Below, in pieces: positions 8,412 to 16,795 of a stretch of 64,000 nt of DNA; position 1 is the first letter of the stretch, and every line of letters starts with the position of its first letter. The stretch covers positions 61,839 through 125,838 of the forward strand of contig NZ_JABMKW010000007.1 in the NCBI RefSeq assembly GCF_013204795.1, read 5' to 3'. Below the pieces are notes generated by a model. It did no database searches. It was given only the letters and a program-made list of their open reading frames with translations, and was not told the origin of the DNA. Made by a program: the position numbers and the translations under genes. Source of the stretch: Pedobacter panaciterrae (GTDB lineage Bacteria; Bacteroidota; Bacteroidia; Sphingobacteriales; Sphingobacteriaceae).

Positions 8412-10114
8412 TAAATGTTACCTTTTTTTAATTCACTAACTGCAAAATCACAAGCTCTTGCTGTTAAAGCCATATATGTTAATGATGGATTCTGGCATGC
8501 AGCTGAAGTCATGCAAGAACCATCTGTTACAAATACATTTTTTACTTCATGCATCTGATTCCATTTATTTAATACCGAAGTTTTAGGGTCATGTCCCATG
8601 CGGGCAGTTCCCATTTCGTGTATTGCCATACCTGGAGCAGATCCGTTGTCATAAGTTTTTACGTCTTTAATTCCTGATGCTTCAAGCATTTCTGCAGCAT
8701 CATTCATCATGTCAACGCGCATTTTTTGTTCGTTATCTTTAAACTCACAATCAATAGCCAATACAGGTTGACCCCATTTGTCTTTTTTGCTTTTGTCTAT
8801 ATAAACACGGTTTTCGAAATATGGGAGAGACTCACCGAAACCTCCTAATCCCATGTTCCATGCACCTGGTGTAGTCATTTGATCTTTAAATTCAGCACCA
8901 AATGCCATTTCAGCAACATCAGCATGCCAGTTACCTCTGCTTGCACCACCTTGATAGCCGAAACCTCTTACGTAGTCGCGTTTATCATTGCCCATGTTTC
9001 TATATCTAGGTATATAGATTCCGTTTGCTCTGCGGCCATAAGTATATTTGTCGTCAAAACCTTCAGCTCTTCCAGATGCACCACAACGGAAGTGGTGATC
9101 CATTAAGTTATGTCCCAATTGTCCACTGCCATTACCTAATCCATCAGGGAACTCAGCAGATGTAGAGTTAAGCAATAGGAAAGTTGAGCCTAAAGTTGAT
9201 CCGTTTACAAAAACGATCTTTGCAAAATATTCTATAGTTTCTTTTGTTTCTGAGTCTATTACTACAACACCTTTTGCTTTTTGGGTTTCTTTATCATAGA
9301 TAATGGTGTTTACTAATGAAAAAGGACGTAAAGTAAGGTTTCCTGTAGCTACAGCTGCAGGTAGGGTAGATGACTGAGTGCTAAAATAAGCTCCAAACGG
9401 ACAACCTCTGCTGCAAAGATTACGGTATTGGCAAGATCCTCTTCCTCCATGAGGGACAGTTAAATTGGCTGTACGGCCAATTGTCATGATTCTCGATTTT
9501 TTCCACTTATCTTCAATACGTTTCTTTACATCTTTTTCAACGCAGTTCATCTCCATTGGGGGTAGGAATTGACCATCAGGTAATGCCGGCCAGCCTTCTA
9601 CTTGTCCGCTGATACCTGCAAATTTCTCTACATAGTCATACCATGGAGCAATATCTTTATATCTGATTGGCCAGTCAACACCATGCCCATCTTTAAGGTT
9701 GTCTTCAAAGTTAAGATCGCTAAAACGGTAACTCTGTCTGCCCCACATCAGTGATTTTCCACCAACATGAAATCCGCGGTACCAGTCAAAACGTTTAATT
9801 TCTGTATACGGGCAATCGTGGTCATTTACCCAATAACTCTCGTTGAATTCCGAGTATGGATAATCTCTCTTTTGCACCGGATGCGCTTCTTTTTGTGCTT
9901 CGGTTATTCTTCCACGGTGTTCAAACTCCCATGGTTTCTTTGTAGCGGTAGTATAGTCTTTTATGTGCTCAATGTTTCTTCCTCTTTCAAGTAATAGAAC
10001 TTTTAAGCCCTTTTCTGTTAGTTCCTTTGCTGCCCAGCCACCACTAATTCCAGATCCTACAACAATGGCGTCATATGTATTGTTAGCTGTCGCTTTCGTA
10101 TTTAAATTGCTCAT
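8411..10114 (-). CDS. GMC-family FAD sugar dehydrogenase, large subunit (glucoside 3-dehydrogenase-like)
   Basis: 567 residues. FAD-binding [15 protein letters not shown] (GxGxxG at residues 20-25) and [11 protein letters not shown] at the N-terminus, [11 protein letters not shown], and a C-terminal active-site region with [10 protein letters not shown] and [14 protein letters not shown] cysteine set [11 protein letters not shown] near residues 228-238 (C-x5-C-x3-C) matches the [3Fe-4S]-type cysteine motif of bacterial FAD-dependent glucose/fructose dehydrogenase large subunits. It has no signal peptide; the Tat-bearing partner encoded just upstream presumably carries it across the membrane. 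Expected reaction: oxidation of a sugar hydroxyl (C3 in the glucoside 3-dehydrogenase branch), passing electrons to cytochrome c. Regiospecificity is inferred from neighbours. Confidence 0.87.
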   Translation of the reverse strand: MSNLNTKATANNTYDAIVVGSGISGGWAAKELTEKGLKVLLLERGRNIEHIKDYTTATKKPWEFEHRGRITEAQKEAHPVQKRDYPYSEFNESYWVNDHDCPYTEIKRFDWYRGFHVGGKSLMWGRQSYRFSDLNFEDNLKDGHGVDWPIRYKDIAPWYDYVEKFAGISGQVEGWPALPDGQFLPPMEMNCVEKDVKKRIEDKWKKSRIMTIGRTANLTVPHGGRGSCQYRNLCSRGCPFGAYFSTQSSTLPAAVATGNLTLRPFSLVNTIIYDKETQKAKGVVVIDSETKETIEYFAKIVFVNGSTLGSTFLLLNSTSAEFPDGLGNGSGQLGHNLMDHHFRCGASGRAEGFDDKYTYGRRANGIYIPRYRNMGNDKRDYVRGFGYQGGASRGNWHADVAEMAFGAEFKDQMTTPGAWNMGLGGFGESLPYFENRVYIDKSKKDKWGQPVLAIDCEFKDNEQKMRVDMMNDAAEMLEASGIKDVKTYDNGSAPGMAIHEMGTARMGHDPKTSVLNKWNQMHEVKNVFVTDGSCMTSAACQNPSLTYMALTARACDFAVSELKKGNI

Positions 10115-10132
10115 TTTAATGCTATAAAAGGT

Positions 10133-10804
10133 TTATGCCCAAACTTTTTGACCAGGTTTCAAATCCACACAGCCATCATAGCGGCCAGGGATATCAACAT
10201 AAGCCATTGCTTTTGTTGCTCCAATCTCAGAGGTGAAATAACCTAGTAAGGTTAGATCTCTAATGATAGAAAAGAAACGTGGTTCTGTTTTCGGCTTGTC
10301 CTTTGGTAGTATTGATGCGAAGCCGGCATTTTCGGTTTGAGACTTTGCCTTATCAGGGTCAGTTTTTTGAGCGTCTGCCTCTTTTTGTTTATCCTGTTCA
10401 GCTTTGGTAGCAGCAATAGTCTCTTCTCTGAGTTTACTAAGCAATTGTGTACGCTCGGCCGGAGAAATTTCCAGGAAAGATTTTTTAAACTGGTCTTTAG
10501 ATTGCTCTTCAAGAGCATCAAGTCCTTTCACAAATGCCTTTTGAGCATCCTCGGGATAACAATCTTTTACCATTAAGGCTATAAACGGGCCTACTCCTGC
10601 AGCCTTTGCACCCGGCGAGCTCGTTGTAGGGATAATGATGTCGGCAACTTCGGTAATCAGTTTAAGCTGGTTATCATCAAATAATTTGCCATTGGTTTTA
10701 GTAGATGGTGAGTTACAACTATCAAGAAATACTCCTATCGTAGTTGCAGATAAAGCTCCTCCCATTAGGAAGGCCATATTCCTCACTGCTTCTCGTCTGT
10801 CCAT
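10133..10804 (-). CDS. Gluconate 2-dehydrogenase subunit 3-family protein, Tat small subunit
   Basis: 223 residues beginning MDRREAVRNMAFLMGG, with twin arginines at residues 3-4 and a hydrophobic core ending VFLDSC, a Tat signal with a possible lipidated Cys. The body has DNQLKLITEVADIIIPTTSSPGAKAAGV, the hallmark opening of the gluconate 2-dehydrogenase subunit 3 family (PF13618). Such subunits are needed for folding and export of the GMC catalytic subunit. Residues about 135-165 form a charged Lys/Asp/Gln-rich insert. It is the first gene of the block, 18 bp upstream of the GMC gene; three short direct repeats lie immediately before its start codon. Confidence 0.88.
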   Translation of the reverse strand: MDRREAVRNMAFLMGGALSATTIGVFLDSCNSPSTKTNGKLFDDNQLKLITEVADIIIPTTSSPGAKAAGVGPFIALMVKDCYPEDAQKAFVKGLDALEEQSKDQFKKSFLEISPAERTQLLSKLREETIAATKAEQDKQKEADAQKTDPDKAKSQTENAGFASILPKDKPKTEPRFFSIIRDLTLLGYFTSEIGATKAMAYVDIPGRYDGCVDLKPGQKVWA

Positions 10805-10808
10805 ATTT

Positions 10809-10833
10809 GGTGTTTTAGGTGTTTTGGTGTATT
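10809..10833. repeat. Three short direct repeats in the leader of the sugar cluster
   Basis: GGTGTTTTA, GGTGTTTT and GGTGTATT are head-to-tail on the plus strand at 10809-10817, 10818-10825 and 10826-10833, ending four bases before the minus-strand ATG at 10804. On the transcript they would be three ACACC blocks directly upstream of the start. They could be an operator or a leader element, or chance; no TAnnTTTG box was found for this operon. Confidence 0.4.
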
Positions 10834-11020
10834 CTAAGTGTGTTTTGTTTTGTAATATTAAGAAAAAATAAATAGTTAGTGTTCTAAATACACAATTAAA
10901 GTAAATATATAATGTTTTTGTTACTTTATAAAGCTACTTTGGAATTTAACGAAAATCCATCCAATTGAGTATCCTTATTATCGGTTTTATCCAGGTAAAA
11001 TGTTGGTTGCACTAAAGATT

Positions 11021-11052
11021 TTTGAATAGGTTCGTTCATTTATTTATTTTTG
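11021..11052 (+). promoter_or_regulatory. Bacteroidota-type promoter of the threonine dehydrogenase gene
   Basis: TTTG at 11021-11024, 20 bp spacer, TATTTTTG at 11045-11052, which fits the TTTG-N19-21-TAnnTTTG consensus exactly. Transcription would begin near 11059, so an in-frame TTG at 11050 lies inside the promoter and the ATG at 11071 is the true start. Confidence 0.75.
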
Positions 11053-11070
11053 TGGAAATCCAAATCAGTC

Positions 11071-12015
11071 ATGATTGAGAATATAGTAGTTTTAGGCTCT
11101 AACGGCCAGATAGGCACAGAGCTGGTAACGGCTTTACGTAAAGTGTATGGAGAGTCCAATGTTATTGCGTGTGACATTCGCCGGCCCGATTATGACATCA
11201 AGAATTCGGGGCCTTTTGAATTTGTAAATGTTCTGGAAAAAGATACTTTAAATAGTATTTTTCAGAAATATCAGCCAACACAGGTTTATTTACTGGCGGC
11301 CTTATTATCTGCAACAGGCGAGCAAAATCCTAAGCTTGCCTGGGACCTTAACATGAATGGCTTACTTAATATCTTAGATTTGGCAATAACTTATAAAACA
11401 GCAAAAGTATACTGGCCAAGTTCCATAGCTGTTTTTGGTCCAAATTCGCCTAAAGATCATACCCCTCAGTTTTGTGTGATGGATCCCAATACCGTTTATG
11501 GAATTAGTAAACTGGCAGGTGAACGTTGGTGTGAATATTATAACCAAAAGTACAATTTAGATGTACGAAGTATCCGTTACCCAGGCCTAATAAGCTGGAA
11601 AGCTGCACCGGGTGGAGGAACTACAGATTATGCCATCCATATTTTTCATGATGCGTTAAAAAAAGGAACGTATGCATCGTTTTTAAATGCCGCAACAGAA
11701 TTACCAATGATGTATATGGATGATGCCATCCGTGGTACTATAGAATTGATGGATGCTGAGGCATCAAAAATTACTATCCGTTCCAGTTATAATTTTGCGG
11801 GGGTAAGCTTTACTCCGGAGATTTTAGCAGCGGAGATCAGAAAGCATATTCCGGAATTTACATTAACTTACACCGAAAATGACCCCCGCCAAAACATCGC
11901 AGATAGTTGGCCAAGGTCCATTGACGACAGTTTCGCTGTGAAAGAATGGGGATGGAAGCCAGAGTTTGACCTTTCAAAACTTACGCTTGACATGATTAAG
12001 AATTTAAAGAAATAG
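11071..12015 (+). CDS. tdh: L-threonine 3-dehydrogenase, SDR type
   Basis: 314 residues from the ATG at 11071. N-terminal VVLGSNGQIGTEL is an NAD-binding GxxGxxG loop of the extended SDR family; the catalytic set is Ser in WPSSIAVFG and Tyr/Lys in NTVYGISKLAGE. The segment PGLISWKAAPGGGTTDYA is characteristic of the SDR-type threonine dehydrogenases of Bacteroidota, which differ from the zinc-dependent E. coli Tdh. The enzyme oxidises L-threonine to 2-amino-3-ketobutyrate with NAD in the cytoplasm; the next enzyme, glycine C-acetyltransferase, is encoded at 34027-35214. It is divergent from the sugar cluster and 38 bp upstream of the yebC-type gene. Confidence 0.88.
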   Translation: MIENIVVLGSNGQIGTELVTALRKVYGESNVIACDIRRPDYDIKNSGPFEFVNVLEKDTLNSIFQKYQPTQVYLLAALLSATGEQNPKLAWDLNMNGLLNILDLAITYKTAKVYWPSSIAVFGPNSPKDHTPQFCVMDPNTVYGISKLAGERWCEYYNQKYNLDVRSIRYPGLISWKAAPGGGTTDYAIHIFHDALKKGTYASFLNAATELPMMYMDDAIRGTIELMDAEASKITIRSSYNFAGVSFTPEILAAEIRKHIPEFTLTYTENDPRQNIADSWPRSIDDSFAVKEWGWKPEFDLSKLTLDMIKNLKK

Positions 12016-12053
12016 TATTTACTAACTACTAAATAACCACCAAAGAGAATAAA

Positions 12054-12779
12054 ATGGGAAGAGCATTTGAGTTCAGAAAAGAAAGAAAATTTAAACGTTG
12101 GGCCAAAATGGCCGTACAATTTACCAGGATAGGTAAAGAGATAGTAATGGCCGTTAAAGATGGCGGACCAAGTCCTGATACCAACTCTCGTTTGCGTACA
12201 GCTATACAAAATGCCAAGGCAGTAAACATGCCTAAAGATAGAGTTGATGCGGCAATTAAACGTGCTTCAAATAAAGATGAGAATGGGTATGAAGAGTATG
12301 TTTACGAAGGCTATGCACAACATGGTGTTGCTGTTTTAATTGAAACTGCAACAGACAATACAAACAGAACTGTTGCTAACGTACGTAGTTATTTTAATAA
12401 AACAGGTGGTACTTTAGGCAAAACGGGATCTCTTGATTTTATTTTTAATCGTAAATCAATATTCAGATTCTTACCTGGAGAAAAAGACCTGGAAGAACTG
12501 GAATTTGAATTAATTGATTCAGGACTGGAAGAACTATATCTTGAGGCTGATGAAGAAGGGAACGATATTGCTGTAGTTCAAACCGCTTTCGAAGATTTCG
12601 GTAAAATGCAGAAAGCACTTGAAGATCTGGCTGTTGAAATGAAAAGTGCTAAGCTTGAGCGCATTTCTCTTTCAACTACCGCAGTTACAGAAGAGCAGGC
12701 TGCAGATGTATTTAAACTAATAGATAAGCTTGAAGAGGACGACGACGTTCAGGCGGTTTATCACAATATGGCAGAATAA
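12054..12779 (+). CDS. YebC/PmpR-family DNA-binding regulatory protein
   Basis: 241 residues, the usual family length. It starts MGRAFEFRKERKFKRWAKMAVQFTRIG, a Bacteroidota variant of the MAGHSKWxxIKHKK opening, followed by the conserved GGPSPDTNSRLRTAIQNAKAVNMPKDRVDAAIKRA block and the YEGYAQHGVAVLIETATDN and TGSLDFIFNRK motifs. YebC proteins are three-domain cytoplasmic proteins linked to transcriptional control and, in recent work, to translation through problematic sequences. The stop codon TAA lies in the loop of a perfect stem-loop (12767-12790). Confidence 0.93.
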   Translation: MGRAFEFRKERKFKRWAKMAVQFTRIGKEIVMAVKDGGPSPDTNSRLRTAIQNAKAVNMPKDRVDAAIKRASNKDENGYEEYVYEGYAQHGVAVLIETATDNTNRTVANVRSYFNKTGGTLGKTGSLDFIFNRKSIFRFLPGEKDLEELEFELIDSGLEELYLEADEEGNDIAVVQTAFEDFGKMQKALEDLAVEMKSAKLERISLSTTAVTEEQAADVFKLIDKLEEDDDVQAVYHNMAE

Positions 12780-12790
12780 GTTCTGCCATA
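12767..12790. other. Stem-loop enclosing the yebC stop codon between convergent genes
   Basis: Arms TATGGCAGAA (12767-12776) and TTCTGCCATA (12781-12790) are perfectly complementary with the four-base loop TAAG that contains the stop codon. There is no strong T-run on either side, so it may be a weak bidirectional terminator or a 3'-end stabiliser. Confidence 0.6.
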
Positions 12791-12800
12791 TAAAAACCCA

Positions 12801-13583
12801 TTATTTCTGATTGGAAAATAGCCATGGCAACAGTTCCGGCTCTGCAAAGGCAGAGTCCCAGCTGTTGTGATTGGCTTCGGGATAAAGCGTTATTTTCGGA
12901 GTTTTTCCCAATACTTGAAGCTGATCAGCAATGGATGTAGAAAGCACTACAGGCACTACATCATCTTTTTCTCCATGAAAAATCCATAGTGGAACCTTTT
13001 TATACTTCTGAACATTTGCAATGTTATCGCCACCGCAGATAGCAAAAGCAGCTGCAAATGTTTTGCGCTTACGTCGTAATAATTCATAAGTACCCATTCC
13101 TCCCATAGATAAGCCACCTATGTAAACTTTTTTCTTATCCACAAAGGGCTTATCCAAAAAATTATCTATCATACCCAGTAGTGCATGCATGGCTTTTGTG
13201 GGTTTACCTCCTGTTTGGAAATTAAATTCCCGCTTGCCATCTTCATTATTTTTGAATTCGACATTTGCCCAGAAACTATCATTGCTACATTGTGGGAATA
13301 CGATTATTGCCGGAAATTTTTTACGAACACTGTCTTTTAAAAACAACTTGCCTCCATGGGTAAGCTGTTTCTCATTATCGTTTCCTCTTTCTCCACTTCC
13401 ATGTAAGAAGAACAGTATTGGATATTTTTGATTTGGATCAAAGTTTTCGGGAAACAGAACCCTGTAATAAATGCTGTCTTTTCCTTCAATGAAATTCCCT
13501 GAATCATATTTCTTGAAGTCCTGGGCCATACCATTTAATCCTAATAGCAAGACCATAAAAGCCGTTAATTTAATCCTGTTCAT
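12801..13583 (-). CDS. Secreted alpha/beta-hydrolase (PHB-depolymerase/CE1-like esterase)
   Basis: 260 residues with an N-terminal signal peptide ending near GMAQ. The catalytic triad is visible: nucleophile Ser in GGLSMGGMGTYE, Asp in IFHGEKDDVVPV, His in YPEANHNSWDSAF. YPILFFLHGSGERGNDNEKQL supplies the oxyanion strand. The architecture is that of the dienelactone hydrolase / PHB-depolymerase / feruloyl esterase group that Bacteroidota secrete to deacylate polysaccharides. It lies downstream of the GH3 gene of the polysaccharide locus on the same strand but behind a terminator, so it is probably a separate unit that may still act on the same material. The ester substrate is not predictable. 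Confidence 0.85.
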   Translation of the reverse strand: MNRIKLTAFMVLLLGLNGMAQDFKKYDSGNFIEGKDSIYYRVLFPENFDPNQKYPILFFLHGSGERGNDNEKQLTHGGKLFLKDSVRKKFPAIIVFPQCSNDSFWANVEFKNNEDGKREFNFQTGGKPTKAMHALLGMIDNFLDKPFVDKKKVYIGGLSMGGMGTYELLRRKRKTFAAAFAICGGDNIANVQKYKKVPLWIFHGEKDDVVPVVLSTSIADQLQVLGKTPKITLYPEANHNSWDSAFAEPELLPWLFSNQK

Positions 13584-13653
13584 ATTACTAAACTAAACAA
13601 AATTGTAATCTTTTAAAAATGAGGGGATATAGGAATGACGATTGCTTTAAGCA

Positions 13654-13730
13654 GTCGTCCTCTCGACGATAGGAGAGATCTCTTGAACTGGCATAACCAA
13701 GGGATCTCTCACGATGCTCGAGATGACGAG
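13654..13730. repeat. Imperfect palindromic intergenic repeat (REP-like)
   Basis: Arms at 13654-13684 and 13699-13730 are imperfect inverted copies: GTCGTCCTCTCGACGATAGG against CTCGTCATCTCGAGCATCGT (reverse complement), both continuing GAGAGATC(T/C)CTT. The GTCATCTCGAG...GAGAGATC style is that of palindromic elements scattered between genes in many Bacteroidota. Only one copy was noticed in this window, so dispersal in the genome is inferred. Confidence 0.6.
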
Positions 13731-13763
13731 GCGTGCTATAGGATGGCGATCAATTACATAAAA

Positions 13764-13791
13764 AAGGCTGATCATGTTATGATACAGCCTT
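13764..13791 (-). terminator. Intrinsic terminator at the end of the polysaccharide utilisation operon
   Basis: AAGGCTGATCAT (13764-13775) pairs with ATGATACAGCCTT (13779-13791) with one bulged base and a short loop. On the minus strand the stem runs into TTTTTT. It is 22 bp after the GH3 stop codon. Confidence 0.8.
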
Positions 13792-13812
13792 ATATACTCT
13801 AAACTTAATCTG

Positions 13813-16110
13813 CTAAAGCAGCGTAAACTGATTAGTCTTAACGTCTCTTGAATTTGTACCAATGAACACTTTAAAATCTCCTGGTTCTGCTACATATTTA
13901 AGTTCCGAGTTGAAGAATTTTAAATCATCAACAGTGATTTTGAAATTAACTGTTTTGCTTTCTCCCGCCTTTAAATCAATTTTTTCAAAGTGTTTTAATT
14001 CTTTAACAGGACGTGTAGAACTGCCTACAAGATCTCTGATGTAAAGCTGAACTACTTCTTTGCCTTCCCTTGATCCGGTATTCTTTACAATAACACTCGC
14101 ATTGATCGTTTCGCCGGATTTAAATTTATCCTTGTCTAGCTTTATATCACTATAATCAAAGGTTGTATAGCTTAATCCGTATCCAAATGGATACAAGGGA
14201 TCGTTGCTTACATCAATGTAATTAGAACGGAATTTAGAAAACCATTTGCCATCTTCTAATGGACGGCCTGTATTTTTATGACTGTAATACAATGGTATCT
14301 GACCCACATTTTGTGGGAATGTTGTGGTTAGTTTTCCTGATGGATTTACATCGCCGAATAATACATCAGTAATTGCTTTTGCCGCTTCGGTACCACCAAA
14401 CCAAACATTAAGTATCGCCGGAACATTCTCGTTTTCCCAATTTAAAACTAATGGCCTACCACTAAACAAAACTAAAACAACTGGTTTGCCAGTTTTAAGT
14501 AAGGCCTGTAATAAGCGTTTTTGAACTTCAGGGATTTCCAGATTGGTACGGCTTGAGCTTTCACCACTCATTTCAGAACCTTCTCCCAAAGCTGCAATAA
14601 CTACATCCGACTGTTTTGCAATGTCTACTGCTTCTTTGATCACTTCTTCTTCCGGGCGATTATCTCTTGGAATATCACGAGCAAACATAGTTGCTCTTTT
14701 TTGATACGCTTCATCCGCCAATAAGTTCGAACCTAAGCTATGTAATACTTTAACGTTTGATCCTAAAGCAGCTTTCATACCTGCAAGAAGAGAAGATGTA
14801 TTGGCTAAATCACTATTTACACTCCATGTGCCCGGCATATTGGATCCAGTGTTGGCCAAAGGGCCTATTAATGCAACGGTGCCTGTTTTTTTGAGTGGTA
14901 ATGTCTGTTTGTCGTTTTTTAACAAGACAAAAGATTGAGTTGCCGCTTCACGCGCAAATTGTAAATGTTCAGGTTTAAGTATTTCAGTTTTTGCACGTTC
15001 TTCATTGCAATAACGATATGGATCCTCAAACAAACCTAGCTTATATTTAGCCTCCAACACAAGGCGGCAGGCATTGTCAATTTGTTGTGTTTTTACTTTA
15101 CCTTCCTGTACCGATTTTTTTAGGGTGGTTAAAAACCCTTCACCCACCATATCCATATCAACTCCGGCATTCAATGATAAGGCAGAGACTGTCTGCAAAT
15201 CGCCCAGGCCATGATCTATCAGTTCGTTCACAGCGGTGTAGTCAGTAACAACGAAACCCTTAAAGCCCCATTGTTTACGTAGCAAATCTGTCATTAACCA
15301 TTTGTTAGCGGTGGCAGGAACACCATTAATATCATTAAAAGATGTCATTACACTTCCGGCACCGGCATCAATAGCAGCCTTGTAAGGAGGCAGATATTCA
15401 TTATACATCCTGTCCAGACTCATATCTGTAGTGTTATAGTCTCTTCCAGCTTCGGCAGCGCCATATAACGCAAAGTGTTTAACGCAGGCCATCATGGTGT
15501 TGTATTTAGAAAGATCATCGCCCTGGTAACCTTTAATCATTGCTTTTGCAATTTGACTTCCTAAATAAGTATCTTCTCCTGATCCTTCAGATATTCTTCC
15601 CCACCTGGGGTCTCTTGATATATCAACCATTGGAGAGAAAGTCCAGTTAAGTCCGTCAGCAGTAGCTTCAACCGCTGCTATACGTGCCGTTTTCTGGATA
15701 AGAGACATATCCCAGGTACAAGATAAGGCCAATGGAATAGGGAAGGTGGTTTTATACCCATGGATTACATCCTGCCCAAAAATGATAGGGATTTTAAGTC
15801 TGCTTTCGTTTACAGCGATTTCTTGTGCCTTACGGATTTTTTGAGGTGTTGTAAAGCTAAACATGCCGCCTACCTGACCTTTTTTGATCTTACTTTCAAC
15901 ATCTGTACTTACTACTGATCCTGTAGTTGCTTCGCCGCCGGTTAGCAAATTGAGTTGCCCTATCTTTTCATCTAAAGTCATTTTAGATAATAGGTTGCCG
16001 ATAAAAGCATTCATCTTTTGATCAGCTGCGGGAACTTTTTTTTTCTGTTGCGCAGATGTTGCGCCGATGCAGAAAAACATAGACAAGAATAGTAAGTGAG
16101 ATATTTTCAT
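13813..16110 (-). CDS. bglX: Glycoside hydrolase family 3 beta-glucosidase
   Basis: 765 residues, the length of periplasmic BglX enzymes, with a signal peptide ending in TSAQ. The N-terminal GH3 barrel contains KMTLDEKIGQLNLL, the ligand segment VKHFALYGAAEAGRDY and the nucleophile Asp in GFKGFVVTDYTAVNEL (TDY where SDW is common). The C-terminal alpha/beta domain supplies the acid/base Glu region ALGEGSEMSGESSSR, and a fibronectin-III-like domain ends the protein (YPFGYGLSYTTFDYSD onward). It removes terminal beta-linked glucose from oligosaccharides in the periplasm. As last gene of the susCD operon it would finish the oligosaccharides made by the GH144-like enzyme. Confidence 0.92.
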   Translation of the reverse strand: MKISHLLFLSMFFCIGATSAQQKKKVPAADQKMNAFIGNLLSKMTLDEKIGQLNLLTGGEATTGSVVSTDVESKIKKGQVGGMFSFTTPQKIRKAQEIAVNESRLKIPIIFGQDVIHGYKTTFPIPLALSCTWDMSLIQKTARIAAVEATADGLNWTFSPMVDISRDPRWGRISEGSGEDTYLGSQIAKAMIKGYQGDDLSKYNTMMACVKHFALYGAAEAGRDYNTTDMSLDRMYNEYLPPYKAAIDAGAGSVMTSFNDINGVPATANKWLMTDLLRKQWGFKGFVVTDYTAVNELIDHGLGDLQTVSALSLNAGVDMDMVGEGFLTTLKKSVQEGKVKTQQIDNACRLVLEAKYKLGLFEDPYRYCNEERAKTEILKPEHLQFAREAATQSFVLLKNDKQTLPLKKTGTVALIGPLANTGSNMPGTWSVNSDLANTSSLLAGMKAALGSNVKVLHSLGSNLLADEAYQKRATMFARDIPRDNRPEEEVIKEAVDIAKQSDVVIAALGEGSEMSGESSSRTNLEIPEVQKRLLQALLKTGKPVVLVLFSGRPLVLNWENENVPAILNVWFGGTEAAKAITDVLFGDVNPSGKLTTTFPQNVGQIPLYYSHKNTGRPLEDGKWFSKFRSNYIDVSNDPLYPFGYGLSYTTFDYSDIKLDKDKFKSGETINASVIVKNTGSREGKEVVQLYIRDLVGSSTRPVKELKHFEKIDLKAGESKTVNFKITVDDLKFFNSELKYVAEPGDFKVFIGTNSRDVKTNQFTLL

Positions 16111-16118
16111 TTTTTGTG

Positions 16119-16781
16119 TTATTTTTTTAAATAGGGTGTTATTTCTTTGATCCAGATGGCATAGCCTTCTGGCTTCATATGTAGCATATCTTCTACAAAC
16201 AGTTCTGGTCTTGGAGCACCGTTGCTGTCGAGCATTTTGGAGTTTACATCAATAAAAACTGCATTTTTTTGCTTACTGATATACTCTTTTATCATGGTGT
16301 TTGCTTTGGTCACATTATCAGCAAACTTCATTCTTGAAGGACTCTGCTTCATAGAGATATACACTATGTTTGCTTTGGGAAGACCTTTACGAAGGTTATT
16401 ATAAAACGTTACAAATCTGTTGTACGTTTGCTCTGCACTTGTGCCTGTTGCAATGTCGTTTTCTCCACTGTAAATCACAACCTGCTTAGGCTTATAAGCA
16501 AACACAAGCTCGGTGATATACTCATTCGCCTGTTCAAGCGTAGAGCCTCCAAAACCACGGTTAATGGCATGATAATCTTTAAAAACCGTCTCCAGTTCAT
16601 TCCAGCGTGTGAATGAAGAACTGCCCACAAATACAACTTTGTTTTTGGCAGGCATTGATACACTATCCTGATGTTTAAATTTCTGGATATCGTTCCAGAA
16701 AGGTTTCTCCTGCGCATGTGAGTTAACAGACAGACTTACCAGTAATACAAAAAGCAGACGGAAATAGAAGTGATGTTTCAT
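16119..16781 (-). CDS. Secreted SGNH/GDSL-type hydrolase
   Basis: 220 residues with a signal peptide (ends near NSHAQ). All four SGNH blocks are visible: Ser in VFVGSSSFTRW, Gly in NRGFGGSTLEQ, Asn in YSGENDIATG, and the Asp-x-x-His pair in VEDMLHMKPEGY. Likely a carbohydrate esterase (de-acetylation or similar) or a lipase-like enzyme in the periplasm. It lies 8 bp upstream of the GH3 gene and 14 bp downstream of the GH43-like gene, so it belongs to the polysaccharide operon and probably removes ester decorations from the same glycan. Confidence 0.85.
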   Translation of the reverse strand: MKHHFYFRLLFVLLVSLSVNSHAQEKPFWNDIQKFKHQDSVSMPAKNKVVFVGSSSFTRWNELETVFKDYHAINRGFGGSTLEQANEYITELVFAYKPKQVVIYSGENDIATGTSAEQTYNRFVTFYNNLRKGLPKANIVYISMKQSPSRMKFADNVTKANTMIKEYISKQKNAVFIDVNSKMLDSNGAPRPELFVEDMLHMKPEGYAIWIKEITPYLKK

Positions 16782-16795
16782 GATTTTTTAAATTT

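Noticed and set aside
11050..11070. Upstream TTG start for the threonine dehydrogenase gene
   Set aside because: It falls inside the predicted -7 box; the ATG at 11071 gives the normal family N-terminus.
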